Made by a program: the position numbers and the translations under genes. A model generated the notes under the pieces. The model had not been told where the DNA came from. It made no database searches and was given only the letters and a program-made list of their open reading frames with translations. Below, in pieces: positions 1 through 10,211 of a stretch of DNA of 64,000 bases. Source of the DNA: Parabacteroides sp. PH5-46 (GTDB lineage: Bacteria > Bacteroidota > Bacteroidia > Bacteroidales > Tannerellaceae). Positions within the stretch are counted from its first letter, which is position 1, and every line of letters starts with the position of its first letter. Where the stretch lies: NCBI RefSeq assembly GCF_029892785.1, contig NZ_JARXXA010000007.1:124001-188000 (forward strand), read 5' to 3'.

Positions 1-282
1 TTTCCAACCGAAGTTATTGGCATGTACCAGTAAGTTGGTTTTCGGATTCACATAGCTCGGCATTCCTATCCCCCAGGAAGAAATATCGTCTAACGTAAGC
101 CCTGCATTGTACAATGCTTTCTTACTAACTTCAGCCATATCGAAGGTAACCTCTTCGATGGGCCGTCCGGCTCGCGTAGGGATGCTTTCTTTATGGATGA
201 TGCGATAATCTGCATCAACCACCCCGGCTACCATATTGGTACCGCCCAAATCAAATCCCAGGTAGAATTTCTGATCTGCCAT
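1..282 (-). CDS. ROK-family sugar kinase / glucokinase, N-terminal part (cut by window edge)
   Basis: The 94 visible codons begin MADQKFYLGFDLGGTNMVAG, which holds the phosphate-1 ATP-binding motif DLGGTN typical of ROK-family kinases and repressors. A segment near residues 35-75 (IPTRAGRPIEE, then GIGMPSYVNP) also fits a glucokinase. The family phosphorylates glucose or related hexoses in the cytoplasm using ATP. The ATG is at 280-282, and a Bacteroidetes-type promoter lies just upstream at 301-332. No DNA-binding domain precedes the kinase fold, so an enzyme is more likely than a repressor. The C-terminal part, including the zinc site, is outside the window, so the substrate cannot be judged. 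It is divergent from the ABC-F gene. Confidence 0.85.
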   Translation of the reverse strand, partial: MADQKFYLGFDLGGTNMVAGVVDADYRIIHKESIPTRAGRPIEEVTFDMAEVSKKALYNAGLTLDDISSWGIGMPSYVNPKTNLLVHANNFGWK

Positions 283-300
283 GTTTTTTTCTTTTTCCGA

Positions 301-332
301 CAAAAGTAACCGAGAGTGGCAGCGCGCGCAAT
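301..332 (-). promoter_or_regulatory. Probable promoter of the ROK kinase gene
   Basis: On the minus strand a perfect -7 element TACTTTTG (301-308) is preceded by ATTG (329-332), one mismatch from the -33 TTTG, with a 20-bp spacer. This matches the Bacteroidetes sigma factor consensus. The start codon follows about 20 bp downstream of the -7 element. Confidence 0.5.
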
Positions 333-436
333 GTTCTTTTATGGGGAAAAAGATGGATTATATTTGCAGAGGAGTTTGACTAACTATATAATGAGCAAAT
401 AATTCCGGCTCACGTCTTATTTTATTTCGCTCGTGA

Positions 437-2128
<1,692 letters not shown>

Positions 2129-2140
2129 AATCATATTCGT

Positions 2141-3982
2141 ATGAAGAAAAGACTGCTTTTCGTCATAGCTGTATTTATAACCTGGCTGCCGGTTTTTGCT
2201 ATTCAGAAACCGGTATTCATGCTTTATCACAGCAATCTGGCTACTGATTGTACCTGGATAGATTGGCTGAAAGTAGTTCTTCACGGATTAAAGCTGGATT
2301 GTACGATGGCTGGCTATCTTACAGTCATCCCCTTGCTTTGTACTCTTGTTTCCGTATGGATGCCCGGGGCATACCTGCGAAAAATACTGAACGTTTACTT
2401 TGCCGTCATGGCTACCCTGGTAGCAGCCATCTTTGCTGTAGACGTAGCTTTGTATGCTTTCTGGGGATTCCGCATAGATGCAACCGTTCTTTTTTATATG
2501 CAATCGCCGGCAGATGCCATGGCCAGTGTGCCGCTTGGCTTATTTATCCGGCAGATATTCCTCTTTCTGGTATATGCTTTTGGCATTTACTGGATATTCA
2601 GGAAGCTGATTGTTCCGATATTGCCCGAAGAGCCTGCCGGGAAAAGGATACTTCATACATGTATATTCCTGCTACTGGGAGGTATTCTCTTTTTACCGAT
2701 CCGGGGAGGGGTTACTACCTCTACGGCCAATGTAGGGATGGTATATTTCAGCAACAAGCAGTTTTTGAATCACGCTGCGATCAATCCGGTATTCAGTCTG
2801 ATCGCTTCACTTAGCAAACAGCAGGATTTTGCGGCTCAGTTCAACTTTTTCCCCGAAGACGAACGACAGGAATTATTCGAGCAACTGATCGTACCTGCGG
2901 ACAGTCAGCTGTTGCCGGCTGAAAAGGCATCGCTATTAAATACCAAACAGCCGGACATCCTGTTGATCTTACTGGAAAGTTTTTCGGCCAATACAATAGA
3001 AGCACTGGGTGGAGAACCGGGTGTAACGCCTCATCTGAACCGCCTTTCGGAAGAAGGTATTTTATTCACCAACCTGTATTCCAATTCCTTTCGGACAGAT
3101 CGCGGACTAGTGGCTATACTAAACGGCTATCCGGCTCAACCGACTACTTCTATCATGAAGTATCCGGCCAAAAGCCAAACGCTGCCTTCCATATCCCGCA
3201 GCCTGGTAGAAAAAGGATATACGGCAGATATGCTGTATGGCGGAGATATCAACTTCACCAATATGCAGAGCTATTTCTTCAGCGCCGGGTACAGTTCGAT
3301 TGTGGCAGACCGTGACTTCCCGCTTTCCAGCCGTCTCAGCAAATGGGGAGCCAATGACGATATTACTTTTGCTCACCTGTACAAATCGTTGGTAAGCAAG
3401 GAAAAGAAAAGCCCTTGGCTCAGCACCTTCCTGACTCTCAGCAGCCATGAGCCGTTTGAGGTTCCTTATCATCGCCTGGAGCATCCGTACCTGAATTCCA
3501 TCGCATTTACCGATAGTTGCCTGGGGGACTTTATCGACAAACTAAAGCAGACACCGACTTGGGAAAACCTGCTGGTTATCCTGATTGCTGACCATGGTTT
3601 CCGCTATCCCGATCAGTTAAAAGAAAACGAGCCACTAAGATTCCACATCCCCATGCTCTGGCTGGGAGGGGCCGTTAAGCAGGCGGAAAAGATAACCACC
3701 ATAGGTGCCCAGACTGACTTGGCCGCCACATTACTCAGCCAGCTGGAGATACCACATCATGAGTTCACCTACAGTAAGAACTTACTCGACGAACATACGC
3801 CGCGTTTTGCCTTCTATACATTCAATAATGGTTTTGGATTTATAGACAGCAGCGGTATTTCCGTCTTTGACAATGAAAGTAATCGCCCGCTAATCATTGA
3901 GCCTGAGACAGGAAACGACCTCCGACTCGACAAAGGGAAAGCCTTCCTGCAAACACTATACGACGACCTGGGCAACCGCTAA
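2141..3982 (+). CDS. LtaS-like membrane phosphoglycerol transferase / sulfatase-fold protein
   Basis: A 613-residue protein. About five hydrophobic segments occupy residues 1-190, and a sulfatase-fold domain (about 270-570) should face the periplasm. Metal and nucleophile positions of the family are visible: Glu279 (LLILLES), Thr319 (SNSFRTDRG), His436 (SSHEPF) and Asp484-His485 (ADHGF). A Thr nucleophile, rather than the Cys/Ser of true sulfatases, points to the LtaS / phosphoglycerol or phosphoethanolamine transferase branch. As a Gram-negative is unlikely to make lipoteichoic acid, the acceptor is probably another envelope glycan or lipid; this is inference. It starts 12 bp after the ABC-F stop and is probably co-transcribed with it. 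Confidence 0.85.
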   Translation: MKKRLLFVIAVFITWLPVFAIQKPVFMLYHSNLATDCTWIDWLKVVLHGLKLDCTMAGYLTVIPLLCTLVSVWMPGAYLRKILNVYFAVMATLVAAIFAVDVALYAFWGFRIDATVLFYMQSPADAMASVPLGLFIRQIFLFLVYAFGIYWIFRKLIVPILPEEPAGKRILHTCIFLLLGGILFLPIRGGVTTSTANVGMVYFSNKQFLNHAAINPVFSLIASLSKQQDFAAQFNFFPEDERQELFEQLIVPADSQLLPAEKASLLNTKQPDILLILLESFSANTIEALGGEPGVTPHLNRLSEEGILFTNLYSNSFRTDRGLVAILNGYPAQPTTSIMKYPAKSQTLPSISRSLVEKGYTADMLYGGDINFTNMQSYFFSAGYSSIVADRDFPLSSRLSKWGANDDITFAHLYKSLVSKEKKSPWLSTFLTLSSHEPFEVPYHRLEHPYLNSIAFTDSCLGDFIDKLKQTPTWENLLVILIADHGFRYPDQLKENEPLRFHIPMLWLGGAVKQAEKITTIGAQTDLAATLLSQLEIPHHEFTYSKNLLDEHTPRFAFYTFNNGFGFIDSSGISVFDNESNRPLIIEPETGNDLRLDKGKAFLQTLYDDLGNR

Positions 3983-4063
3983 TACACGCTCCCTGCCTTT
4001 TATTGAACTTTTGCCTACCTGGATTGTTCTATTGATGAATTTTAATTAATAGGAGAATAGTTT

Positions 4064-4771
4064 ATGAAAGTAGTGGTAGACAAGGCAAATACTCGGGGAT
4101 ACTTTAACCATGGTTGGTTGAAAACACGTCACACCTTCAGTTTTGCCGACTATTACAACCCGAAGCGTATGCACTTTGGTATGCTTCGGGTGCTGAATGA
4201 TGACATTGTCGCGCCAAGCGAAGGCTTTGGTATGCACCCCCATAAGAATATGGAAGTGATTTCTATTCCGCTGGAAGGATATTTGCGCCACGGGGATAGT
4301 ATCAAAAATAGCCATACAATCACTCCCGGAGACATACAGGTGATGAGTACAGGCACAGGTATATTCCACAGCGAGTATAACGACAGCGCCGAGGAAGACT
4401 TGAAATTCCTACAAATTTGGGTGTTTCCTAAAAAGGAAAATACGACTCCGAAATACGACAACTACGATATCCGTCCCACGCAGAAAAGGAACGAAATATC
4501 ATTGATCATCTCTCCGGATGGAGACGCGCCCGCTTCTATCCTGCAAGATGCCTGGTTTTCTATGGGAACCCTGGATGCCGGACAAACCAAAGAGTACAAG
4601 CTGCATAAGAAAGATAGCGGCATCTACCTGTTTGTTATCGAAGGCGAAGTAAAAGTAGGCGACACAATCCTCTCCAAGAGAGACGGAGCCGGCTTCAGCG
4701 AAACCAACGAATTGAACATCGAAACCCTAAAAGAATCCACTATCCTGTTACTGGAAGTCCCGATGCATTAA
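4064..4771 (+). CDS. Pirin-family bicupin protein (YhaK/quercetinase-like)
   Basis: A 235-residue cytoplasmic protein with an N-terminal pirin cupin domain (about 5-125) and a C-terminal pirin domain (about 145-235). The metal ligands of the family are all present: His58 and His60 (MHPHKNME), His102 and Glu104 (FHSEYN). Family members bind Fe or another metal; several have quercetin 2,3-dioxygenase activity, and others act as redox-sensitive protein partners. The physiological substrate here is unknown. It stands alone on the plus strand and is convergent with the M64 peptidase, the two stop codons being only 3 bp apart, with no hairpin visible between them. Confidence 0.9.
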   Translation: MKVVVDKANTRGYFNHGWLKTRHTFSFADYYNPKRMHFGMLRVLNDDIVAPSEGFGMHPHKNMEVISIPLEGYLRHGDSIKNSHTITPGDIQVMSTGTGIFHSEYNDSAEEDLKFLQIWVFPKKENTTPKYDNYDIRPTQKRNEISLIISPDGDAPASILQDAWFSMGTLDAGQTKEYKLHKKDSGIYLFVIEGEVKVGDTILSKRDGAGFSETNELNIETLKESTILLLEVPMH

Positions 4772-4774
4772 ACG

Positions 4775-6058
4775 TTATTTATCGGACAGGAAGTCTATCA
4801 TACGAAGGATTGCGCGACTACAAGCCGGACAGAAAGGGGCATAGTCGCGCATCATACAATGATCCATCGGGCGATATATACCCTTCGCCAGATATCCTCC
4901 TCCTTCAAATACGCCGATATTATTCTTATGTGCATTGTCTAATGGCGTTGGAACCGGTATACCGGCGGGCAACAGGTCTTTCCATTTGCTGTCGAAATCT
5001 ATTAATGTTGTGATATTAGGTTCCCAAGGCTCGCGCTTCAGGTTGTAAAATCCGTCATCATACGCCACTTCCGAAGAGAAGTATTCGTCGGCAAGGCCAG
5101 CAAAGCTATGTCCGAATTCATGTACGAAAACGACCGGAGTACGTGGATTATCCGATGTACCCATAGCGTAGAAATTATACATCCCGCCTCCGCCGTACAT
5201 ATCCGTATTTACGAGGATAAAGATAGCGTCACACGGCACATTCCATACGGCATCGCGTATGGATTTCATGTCGGGAGTCGTCAGATAACGGTCTACCCCA
5301 AATGTATAGTAGCCTGAGTTTAAAGCAGTATTCTTAAAGATTCCTTTTCCTGAAACGTCCGGTCCGGACTCTTCGGAAATCAATCCTACGGCCCAAACAT
5401 TAAAGTCCTCCCGGCGCGTATCAAAAGGCGGAGTTTTGAACAATGACTCGGTGAATTTCCGGGCATCTGCTACAAACTTGTCTTGTTCTTCAGCTGTATA
5501 GCCTTCGCCCAGAAAGACCAGGTCTATCTTGTCTGCCAAATCTCCCTTGTTCTGAATATTGGTGGTCTTATTCTCTTTCAGCTTGCTTCTGTCTATAAAG
5601 ATACTGGTTGGATCTATATCCAGCTTCAGTAAAGTGTGGAAGCGCATATCTTCCTTATCGCGTCCGGTAATCTCTAGAACAATTTCTTTTTTCGGGAATG
5701 GCACAGACACACTGTTTGTCCATGATTGTACTTCTTTCTTTGCCTGTTCAGTGCTTCGCCACTCCTCAAACAAGGTATTAAAGCCCCGGGAATATATCAA
5801 TTGTCCGCTGGATTTATCATATACATTGGCGTAATATCCTCCGTAGTAGAAGTCGTCAATCAGGTTCTTTACAGGACCCGCCCAGACAGGTTCTTCCCGT
5901 AATTGCTGCAAAGCCGCCGCCTGATACTCCGAGTTTCCGCTAAGCGCAAAATCCACCCGCAAGCTTTTCTTTTCAAACCAATTGTCAAAACCAGCCTGAG
6001 CAAAAGTTGCTAAGACATAAAACAAAGCTAAAATAGTAAGAGATAGTTTATTTCCCAT
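4775..6058 (-). CDS. Secreted M64-family metalloendopeptidase
   Basis: Start chosen at 6058 (ATG), which gives a 427-residue protein with a clear signal peptide (MGNKLSLTILALFYVLATFA, cleavage near QA-GF); a longer frame from a GTG adds 20 unlikely residues. An N-terminal beta-rich domain (about 25-160) precedes the peptidase M64 domain. The zinc motif HEFGHSFAGLADEY lies at 313-326, with the two His and a downstream Asp or Glu as ligands. M64 is the family of the Clostridium ramosum IgA peptidase; Bacteroidales carry many homologues of unknown substrate. Expected in the periplasm or exported. IgA cleavage is not established by the sequence. Confidence 0.88.
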   Translation of the reverse strand: MGNKLSLTILALFYVLATFAQAGFDNWFEKKSLRVDFALSGNSEYQAAALQQLREEPVWAGPVKNLIDDFYYGGYYANVYDKSSGQLIYSRGFNTLFEEWRSTEQAKKEVQSWTNSVSVPFPKKEIVLEITGRDKEDMRFHTLLKLDIDPTSIFIDRSKLKENKTTNIQNKGDLADKIDLVFLGEGYTAEEQDKFVADARKFTESLFKTPPFDTRREDFNVWAVGLISEESGPDVSGKGIFKNTALNSGYYTFGVDRYLTTPDMKSIRDAVWNVPCDAIFILVNTDMYGGGGMYNFYAMGTSDNPRTPVVFVHEFGHSFAGLADEYFSSEVAYDDGFYNLKREPWEPNITTLIDFDSKWKDLLPAGIPVPTPLDNAHKNNIGVFEGGGYLAKGIYRPMDHCMMRDYAPFCPACSRAILRMIDFLSDK

Positions 6059-6149
6059 GGCATTTATGTATTTAATGTAGCTAAAACAATTACAAATATA
6101 CGGGAAATGATCAATCACACAAGCCTATAAGAAATATTCTGGTCGAAAA

Positions 6150-7133
6150 TCAGTACATTATTTTATCCATATTATCTACAAACTCCAGTTGCTTTGAGAT
6201 AAAATCGAGAAGGATATTTTCACTGGCTCCCGAAATAAGAGTAGAATTCCTCATCAATGAGTCAATCCATTGTTTGTGGATGTTACAGATTTCTTTGTTG
6301 GTGATATGAATCGGATTAGCAGAATAGAGCCAGACGTTTGATTCTTCCTTTCCTTCATAAACAGAATAAATGGTGTTTGAAGTTACCTCCATTCCCGAAA
6401 GATAAAATTTGCTTTTCTTGAAAGGGGAATCATTAAATCCCGCCTGCATATATGTTTGCGTATATTTTATCGTAGCATGTAAGCTTTCCTTTAAATGGAG
6501 TAACTCCTTTTCTGTAATAAGCTTCCTTTGGTAAAAATACTGGATATCCCGTACAATATTTAGACATATATTCGGATCTATGATATACTCCTTACCATTC
6601 TTCGACATAAAAAGCGTATTAAATTCTCTGCTTGACGCACGTACGGTCTCAGGGATCGTAGTTTGGGAAAAAGGATGATTGACTGGTATCTCTCTCAACT
6701 GATACATCAGTTGATAATACAGAAAACGGAAAAGTGGCACTTCTTCTTTTATAAACAGGAATTGGAGACGATTTGACGTAATAATAAACAAACTGTCATT
6801 GGTGGGTATAAAATTGCTTAGTAATGCCTTGAAGTGAGCAAAAAGAGAGACAGTGCTACTCTCAGCCGTGATCTTATTAGCTTGGTTATTATGCAAACCG
6901 GATCGAAAGTCACTATTGACAGCTGATGCGATATCGTCTAACGAAAATCCCATTGCTGAAGATAGCTTCATTATTTCGTGAAAGGAAAAACTCTTTTCAT
7001 ATCTGAGCCTGCGATATACGGAATTTCGATTGAGACTGAGTATATCCATCAGATAATCCACGGGTTTTATATTATAGGGGATATACTCCAATATCCGCTC
7101 TATCAACAACATATCTATTGCGTTATTCTTCAT
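6150..7133 (-). CDS. Helix-turn-helix protein of unknown function, possible regulator
   Basis: A 327-residue soluble protein. The first 70 residues (YNIKPVDYLMDILSLN, then NSVYRRLRYEKSF) look like a BetR-type helix-turn-helix, with a recognition helix near 35-50. The remaining 250 residues match nothing I recognise. There is no signal peptide or membrane segment. It is divergent from the two secreted QVTIG-domain genes across a 337-bp gap, so it may regulate them; this is inference from position only. Base composition is more A/T-rich than the flanking housekeeping genes, as is that of the two neighbours, which suggests a shared, perhaps acquired, block. Confidence 0.6.
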   Translation of the reverse strand: MKNNAIDMLLIERILEYIPYNIKPVDYLMDILSLNRNSVYRRLRYEKSFSFHEIMKLSSAMGFSLDDIASAVNSDFRSGLHNNQANKITAESSTVSLFAHFKALLSNFIPTNDSLFIITSNRLQFLFIKEEVPLFRFLYYQLMYQLREIPVNHPFSQTTIPETVRASSREFNTLFMSKNGKEYIIDPNICLNIVRDIQYFYQRKLITEKELLHLKESLHATIKYTQTYMQAGFNDSPFKKSKFYLSGMEVTSNTIYSVYEGKEESNVWLYSANPIHITNKEICNIHKQWIDSLMRNSTLISGASENILLDFISKQLEFVDNMDKIMY

Positions 7134-7470
7134 TTTCCTTTACCATAAAGACAAATTATCTTACACCTCTAATTGGGAGCGAATATATGAAAGATATTAT
7201 GAATCACAACATTCTAAATGAGGTAAAACATACAATATTGTTTACTTTTTACAAAACTTTAGCCAGTAATTATCCACTTTTTGATAATCCAAACTAAAAC
7301 CATCCTATTTTTTACAAATTGATGTAATTATTTTTCCACAAATGGAAAAATAGACATAGACATTATAGCTTTTATTAGACCATTATTAATTTCTTTTGCA
7401 TCAAGAAAAGACAATATTCTACAAAACAAATAATAACAGAAAAAAGTTTAACATTCTAGTTCCAAACAAA
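7134..7470. promoter_or_regulatory. A/T-rich divergent intergenic region with a palindrome
   Basis: A 337-bp gap between the HTH gene and the first secreted-protein gene. It holds a perfect 9-bp inverted repeat ATTTTTCCA (7330-7338) / TGGAAAAAT (7343-7351) with a 4-bp loop, about 120 bp before the plus-strand start. It could be an operator or a small hairpin. I found no full TTTG/TAnnTTTG promoter pair in either direction. Confidence 0.4.
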
Positions 7471-8562
7471 ATGAGTATCAGGAAATTTGAGTTAATAACA
7501 GTAATGGCTATCTGCCTGCTAACCTCACATGCGCAAGTAACCATAGGATCAGGATCAGAACCTAGTGAAGCAACCTTGCTTCATTTAAAAGAAAATAATA
7601 ATATTGGAGAAAATTCGAGTGCCGGTTTACTCCTCCCAAGAGTATATTTAGAGAATAAGCTTCAACTTTACCCAATGTTTAAGTCCAGTGATTATGATTA
7701 TAATCAAACACAAAAAACGGTCCATGCAGGACTAATCGTCTATAACTTAACAGATGATAGCACAAAAGATCTCTGCCCCGGTCCTTATGTATGGAATGGG
7801 AACCAATGGGATAGGTTATGGGAAGCATGTGCACCACCAGCTCCCCCTGTAGAAATAAAATGTAGTGATATATATGTAACAGGATATCTGAATCAGAGTA
7901 TGGAAAGTACTACGCCTAATGTACAGATTCCTTATACCCTTACTTCCGGTACTTCTTATAATTTACCGGCAGGTACAATCGGAACTTATGGAGGTGTAAT
8001 TGCAAACGTTCGCGCTCAGACTCTCACAGCTTCCGGCAATATTGATGTTTATTTTACAGGCACTCCGACAACGACAATGAGCCAAGTAGCCTTCCCGATC
8101 GACGTTGCCGGCAGCACATGTATTATTTATCTTTCTGTTATGAAAGCACCAGTAGCCTGTCCTAATGGAGCAACTGCAAGAGCTTTTGTTTTCAAGCAAG
8201 ACGATAAATGGTATGTGTTGACTAAGGAGGCTCAAACAATCGCGTGTAATACGGAAGAGGAAGCATTGAGACATCCGCAAGCTCTTCAATATTGTAATGA
8301 TAGTCAAACAAGTGGCAGATGTATAGTTCTATTTAGTAGAGGCGGAGAAAACGAAGCCTTCATAAGTATGGGACAAGGAGCTAGTATAGTATATACCGGC
8401 GGCTGTTTTACCTCACTTATATTCTATGCAGGATCTGAGATAACAGATACACAAAATAATTACAAGAAACTAGGTGCAGTAAATGTATCAGGTGGAGTTG
8501 GACAATTTGGACACATATCCAGTAGCAAAACAGCAATAATGACAAACAAGCAATTAAGATAA
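7471..8562 (+). CDS. Secreted protein with QVTIG N-terminal module and Cys-containing C-terminal domains
   Basis: The ATG at 7471 is preferred over an in-frame TTG at 7396 because it gives a standard signal peptide (MSIRKFELITVMAICLLTSH) ending just before AQVTIGSG. The mature protein starts with a module of about 105 residues: QVTIGSGSEPSEATLLHLKE, then LLLPRVYL, then AGLIVYNLT, then CPGPYVWNGNQWDRLW. The same module forms the whole of the next gene product. The rest (about 125-363) is beta-rich with scattered Cys pairs, perhaps two domains. No enzyme motif is visible. A surface or matrix protein is likely; the function is unknown. Confidence 0.65.
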   Translation: MSIRKFELITVMAICLLTSHAQVTIGSGSEPSEATLLHLKENNNIGENSSAGLLLPRVYLENKLQLYPMFKSSDYDYNQTQKTVHAGLIVYNLTDDSTKDLCPGPYVWNGNQWDRLWEACAPPAPPVEIKCSDIYVTGYLNQSMESTTPNVQIPYTLTSGTSYNLPAGTIGTYGGVIANVRAQTLTASGNIDVYFTGTPTTTMSQVAFPIDVAGSTCIIYLSVMKAPVACPNGATARAFVFKQDDKWYVLTKEAQTIACNTEEEALRHPQALQYCNDSQTSGRCIVLFSRGGENEAFISMGQGASIVYTGGCFTSLIFYAGSEITDTQNNYKKLGAVNVSGGVGQFGHISSSKTAIMTNKQLR

Positions 8563-8583
8563 ATTAATTAGATTAATATATAT

Positions 8584-8961
8584 ATGAAACAGATGAAATT
8601 AGCAAAAACAATTGTTTTCAGTTTAGCTTTCCTATTTGCCCTGGCTTTAGGTACAGGTGTTAATGCTCAAGTAACTATCGGAGCGGGATTAGAGCCAAAC
8701 AAAGGTGCATTGCTGGATCTGAAAGAAAGAAATCCGGCAAATCCGAGCATAGACAACTCTACCTCGAATAAGGGCTTGGGAATGCCAAGAGTTAAGCTTA
8801 CAACTCTAACTTCGCTATCGGACATTAACGAAGCGACTGGTAAAGCCACAGAATTGATTGGCCTATTTGTGTATAATATAAATACAAACCACAGTCTTGG
8901 TATCAAACCGGGATTGTATGTCTGGGATGGGACAAGATGGCGTCCTCTTATTACATCATAA
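8584..8961 (+). CDS. Small secreted protein consisting of the QVTIG module alone
   Basis: A 125-residue product with signal peptide (about 1-28, ending NAQ) and then QVTIGAGLEPNKGALLDLKE, GLGMPRVKL, IGLFVYNINT and GLYVWDGTRWRPL. It aligns over its full mature length with the N-terminal module of the upstream gene, so the pair arose by duplication or by domain shuffling. The spacing of 21 bp suggests one transcript, closed by the hairpin at 8993-9021. The motif occurs at the mature N-terminus of many Bacteroidales surface proteins of unknown role, as far as I recall. There is no lipobox, so it is probably periplasmic or released. Confidence 0.7.
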   Translation: MKQMKLAKTIVFSLAFLFALALGTGVNAQVTIGAGLEPNKGALLDLKERNPANPSIDNSTSNKGLGMPRVKLTTLTSLSDINEATGKATELIGLFVYNINTNHSLGIKPGLYVWDGTRWRPLITS

Positions 8962-8992
8962 AGAAAACGCAAGAAAACATTTCCAGTAATTT

Positions 8993-9021
8993 TATCCTGT
9001 AGTTCAATGAGCTACAGGATA
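8993..9021. terminator. Terminator hairpin between convergent genes
   Basis: TATCCTGTAG (8993-9002) and CTACAGGATA (9012-9021) form a perfect 10-bp stem with a 9-nt loop, followed on the plus strand by a T-rich tract. It ends the small secreted-protein gene and may also serve the DUF3467 gene from the other side. Confidence 0.75.
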
Positions 9022-9046
9022 TTTTGTTTTGCAGCTGAAAGGTTGA

Positions 9047-9361
9047 TTAAGCCTCACCTTTAATACCTCCGATAGGGGGGATAAATCCATCTAGACCGGA
9101 TGTGTTACCTCCCTGCTGTTCAAACTTGGCAATATTATCCTGTAAAGCATATAATAGGCGCTTGGCATTGTCGGGAGTCAGGATCACGCGGCTCTTCACC
9201 TTGGCTTTTGGTACCCCCGGCACTACACGAATAAAGTCAATGATAAACTCTGATGAAGAATGCGCTATGATCGCCAGATTAGCATAGGTTCCCTGAGCCA
9301 TATCTTCAGCAAGTTCTACTTGTATTTCATTTGTCTGATTATTATTATTTTTGCTTTCCAT
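9047..9361 (-). CDS. DUF3467 protein
   Basis: A 104-residue soluble protein with the DUF3467 core: VELAEDMAQGTYANLAIIAH, then EFIIDFIRVVPGVPKAKVKS, then ILTPDNAKRLLYALQDNIAK. The function is unknown. In Bacteroidales this gene usually follows rpoC directly, from what I recall; here an AraC gene and an 850-bp repeat-bearing gap separate it from rpoC on the same strand. That makes it a marker of the ancestral rpoBC neighbourhood and suggests that the intervening piece was inserted. Confidence 0.85.
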   Translation of the reverse strand: MESKNNNNQTNEIQVELAEDMAQGTYANLAIIAHSSSEFIIDFIRVVPGVPKAKVKSRVILTPDNAKRLLYALQDNIAKFEQQGGNTSGLDGFIPPIGGIKGEA

Positions 9362-9440
9362 GCCTTATCTTTATTAAAGAATTAATGATAAACAAAGATA
9401 CCATAATTAAACAAAAGGAACAACTACCTCTTTGAAGATG

Positions 9441-9503
9441 CGTAAAAACAGGCCGTTCATGGGCAAAAACAGGTCGTGTGTGCGCAACAATAAGTCGTGA
9501 ATG
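9441..9503. repeat. Three imperfect 21-bp tandem units
   Basis: Units 9441-9461, 9462-9482 and 9483-9503 align without gaps around the core AAAAACAGGYCGT and its decayed copy AACAATAAGTCGT. A fourth, poorer copy follows, out of phase by 3 bp. A 21-bp period would read as seven residues, but the only open frame through it runs into the inverted repeat, so I do not call a gene. The array lies 64 bp before the large inverted repeat. Confidence 0.6.
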
Positions 9504-9566
9504 AGGACGAAGGACAAGTTGTATGGATTTCCCAGACAGCTGTTTATTAACGGTTTGACTATTTCT

Positions 9567-9719
9567 TATGTGTACCTTTGTGTACCCTTGTGTACCTTTT
9601 CCTATATGAGGTATAAAAAACATGTTCCTCGTTCCTCAAAATTATAATAGAGGAACAAGGAACATGTTTTCTATACTATATAGTAAAAGGGTACACTAAG
9701 GTACACAAGGGTACACATA
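9567..9719. repeat. Large imperfect inverted repeat built from 10-bp steps
   Basis: Arms 9567-9637 and 9650-9719 pair over about 70 bp with few mismatches, leaving a 12-nt A/T loop. The outer half of each arm is three tandem 10-bp copies: TGTACCTTTG, TGTACCCTTG, TGTACCTTTT on the left, and their complements on the right. The inner half carries AACATGTTCCT-type sequence. As RNA it would be a very stable long hairpin. It could be a MITE-like element or a large bidirectional terminator; no target-site duplication is evident. Confidence 0.8.
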
Positions 9720-10211
9720 TCTATGCTTTTAAGATGCCAAAAATGGTCTTATAAAAAAACATAGTGGTTTGGTTTTCAATCCAATTGTCATACATTTAGG
9801 CTTTCTTTCTTTTTTCCTCTTCATATTAGCAATTGGAACTTCTATGATGCAAAAACACCCTTTTTGGAGCGTTTATCACACAAAAAAGCCCCCTATTTGA
9901 GCTAATTTTGTCCCTGACGGTTCCCTTAAAGTATCCCTAAAAAACACAGGTATAATAAAAGCGGCTACCTTCGCAGGCAACCGCTTTCCAGTTGTGTTTT
10001 TAATTCTCAATTCTTTAGACCAATGTAAAAAATATTTTTATTATTTAATTTAAATCACTATTACTTCTGGCATTTAAATTAAGGACATATAATTAAGTGC
10101 TAATTGTTATTATATGTTATCACAAATGTAGGAGGTTTCATAAGAACCACCAAATACTATTTACTCAATAAATGATACAAATTCGTCATTTTTTGCCTCA
10201 AAAGTTAATTT
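9720..10211. other. Non-coding stretch with two further inverted repeats
   Basis: No plausible gene. A hairpin at 9958-9987 has AAAGCGG / CCGCTTT outer arms and CCT / AGG inner arms. An A/T-rich inverted repeat TTAATTTAAAT (10045-10055) / ATTTAAATTAA (10072-10082) sits 130 bp downstream of the AraC stop and may help to end its transcript. The rest looks like decayed sequence. Confidence 0.5.

Noticed and set aside
4775-6058. Calling the M64 peptidase an IgA protease
   Set aside because: Only the family and zinc motif are visible; most Bacteroidales members have unknown substrates.
9345-9623. Minus-strand open frame with seven-residue repeats (VAHTRPV, FAHERPV)
   Set aside because: It starts inside the long inverted repeat, has no start context or family match, and runs into the DUF3467 gene; the peptide repeat follows from the 21-bp DNA repeat.
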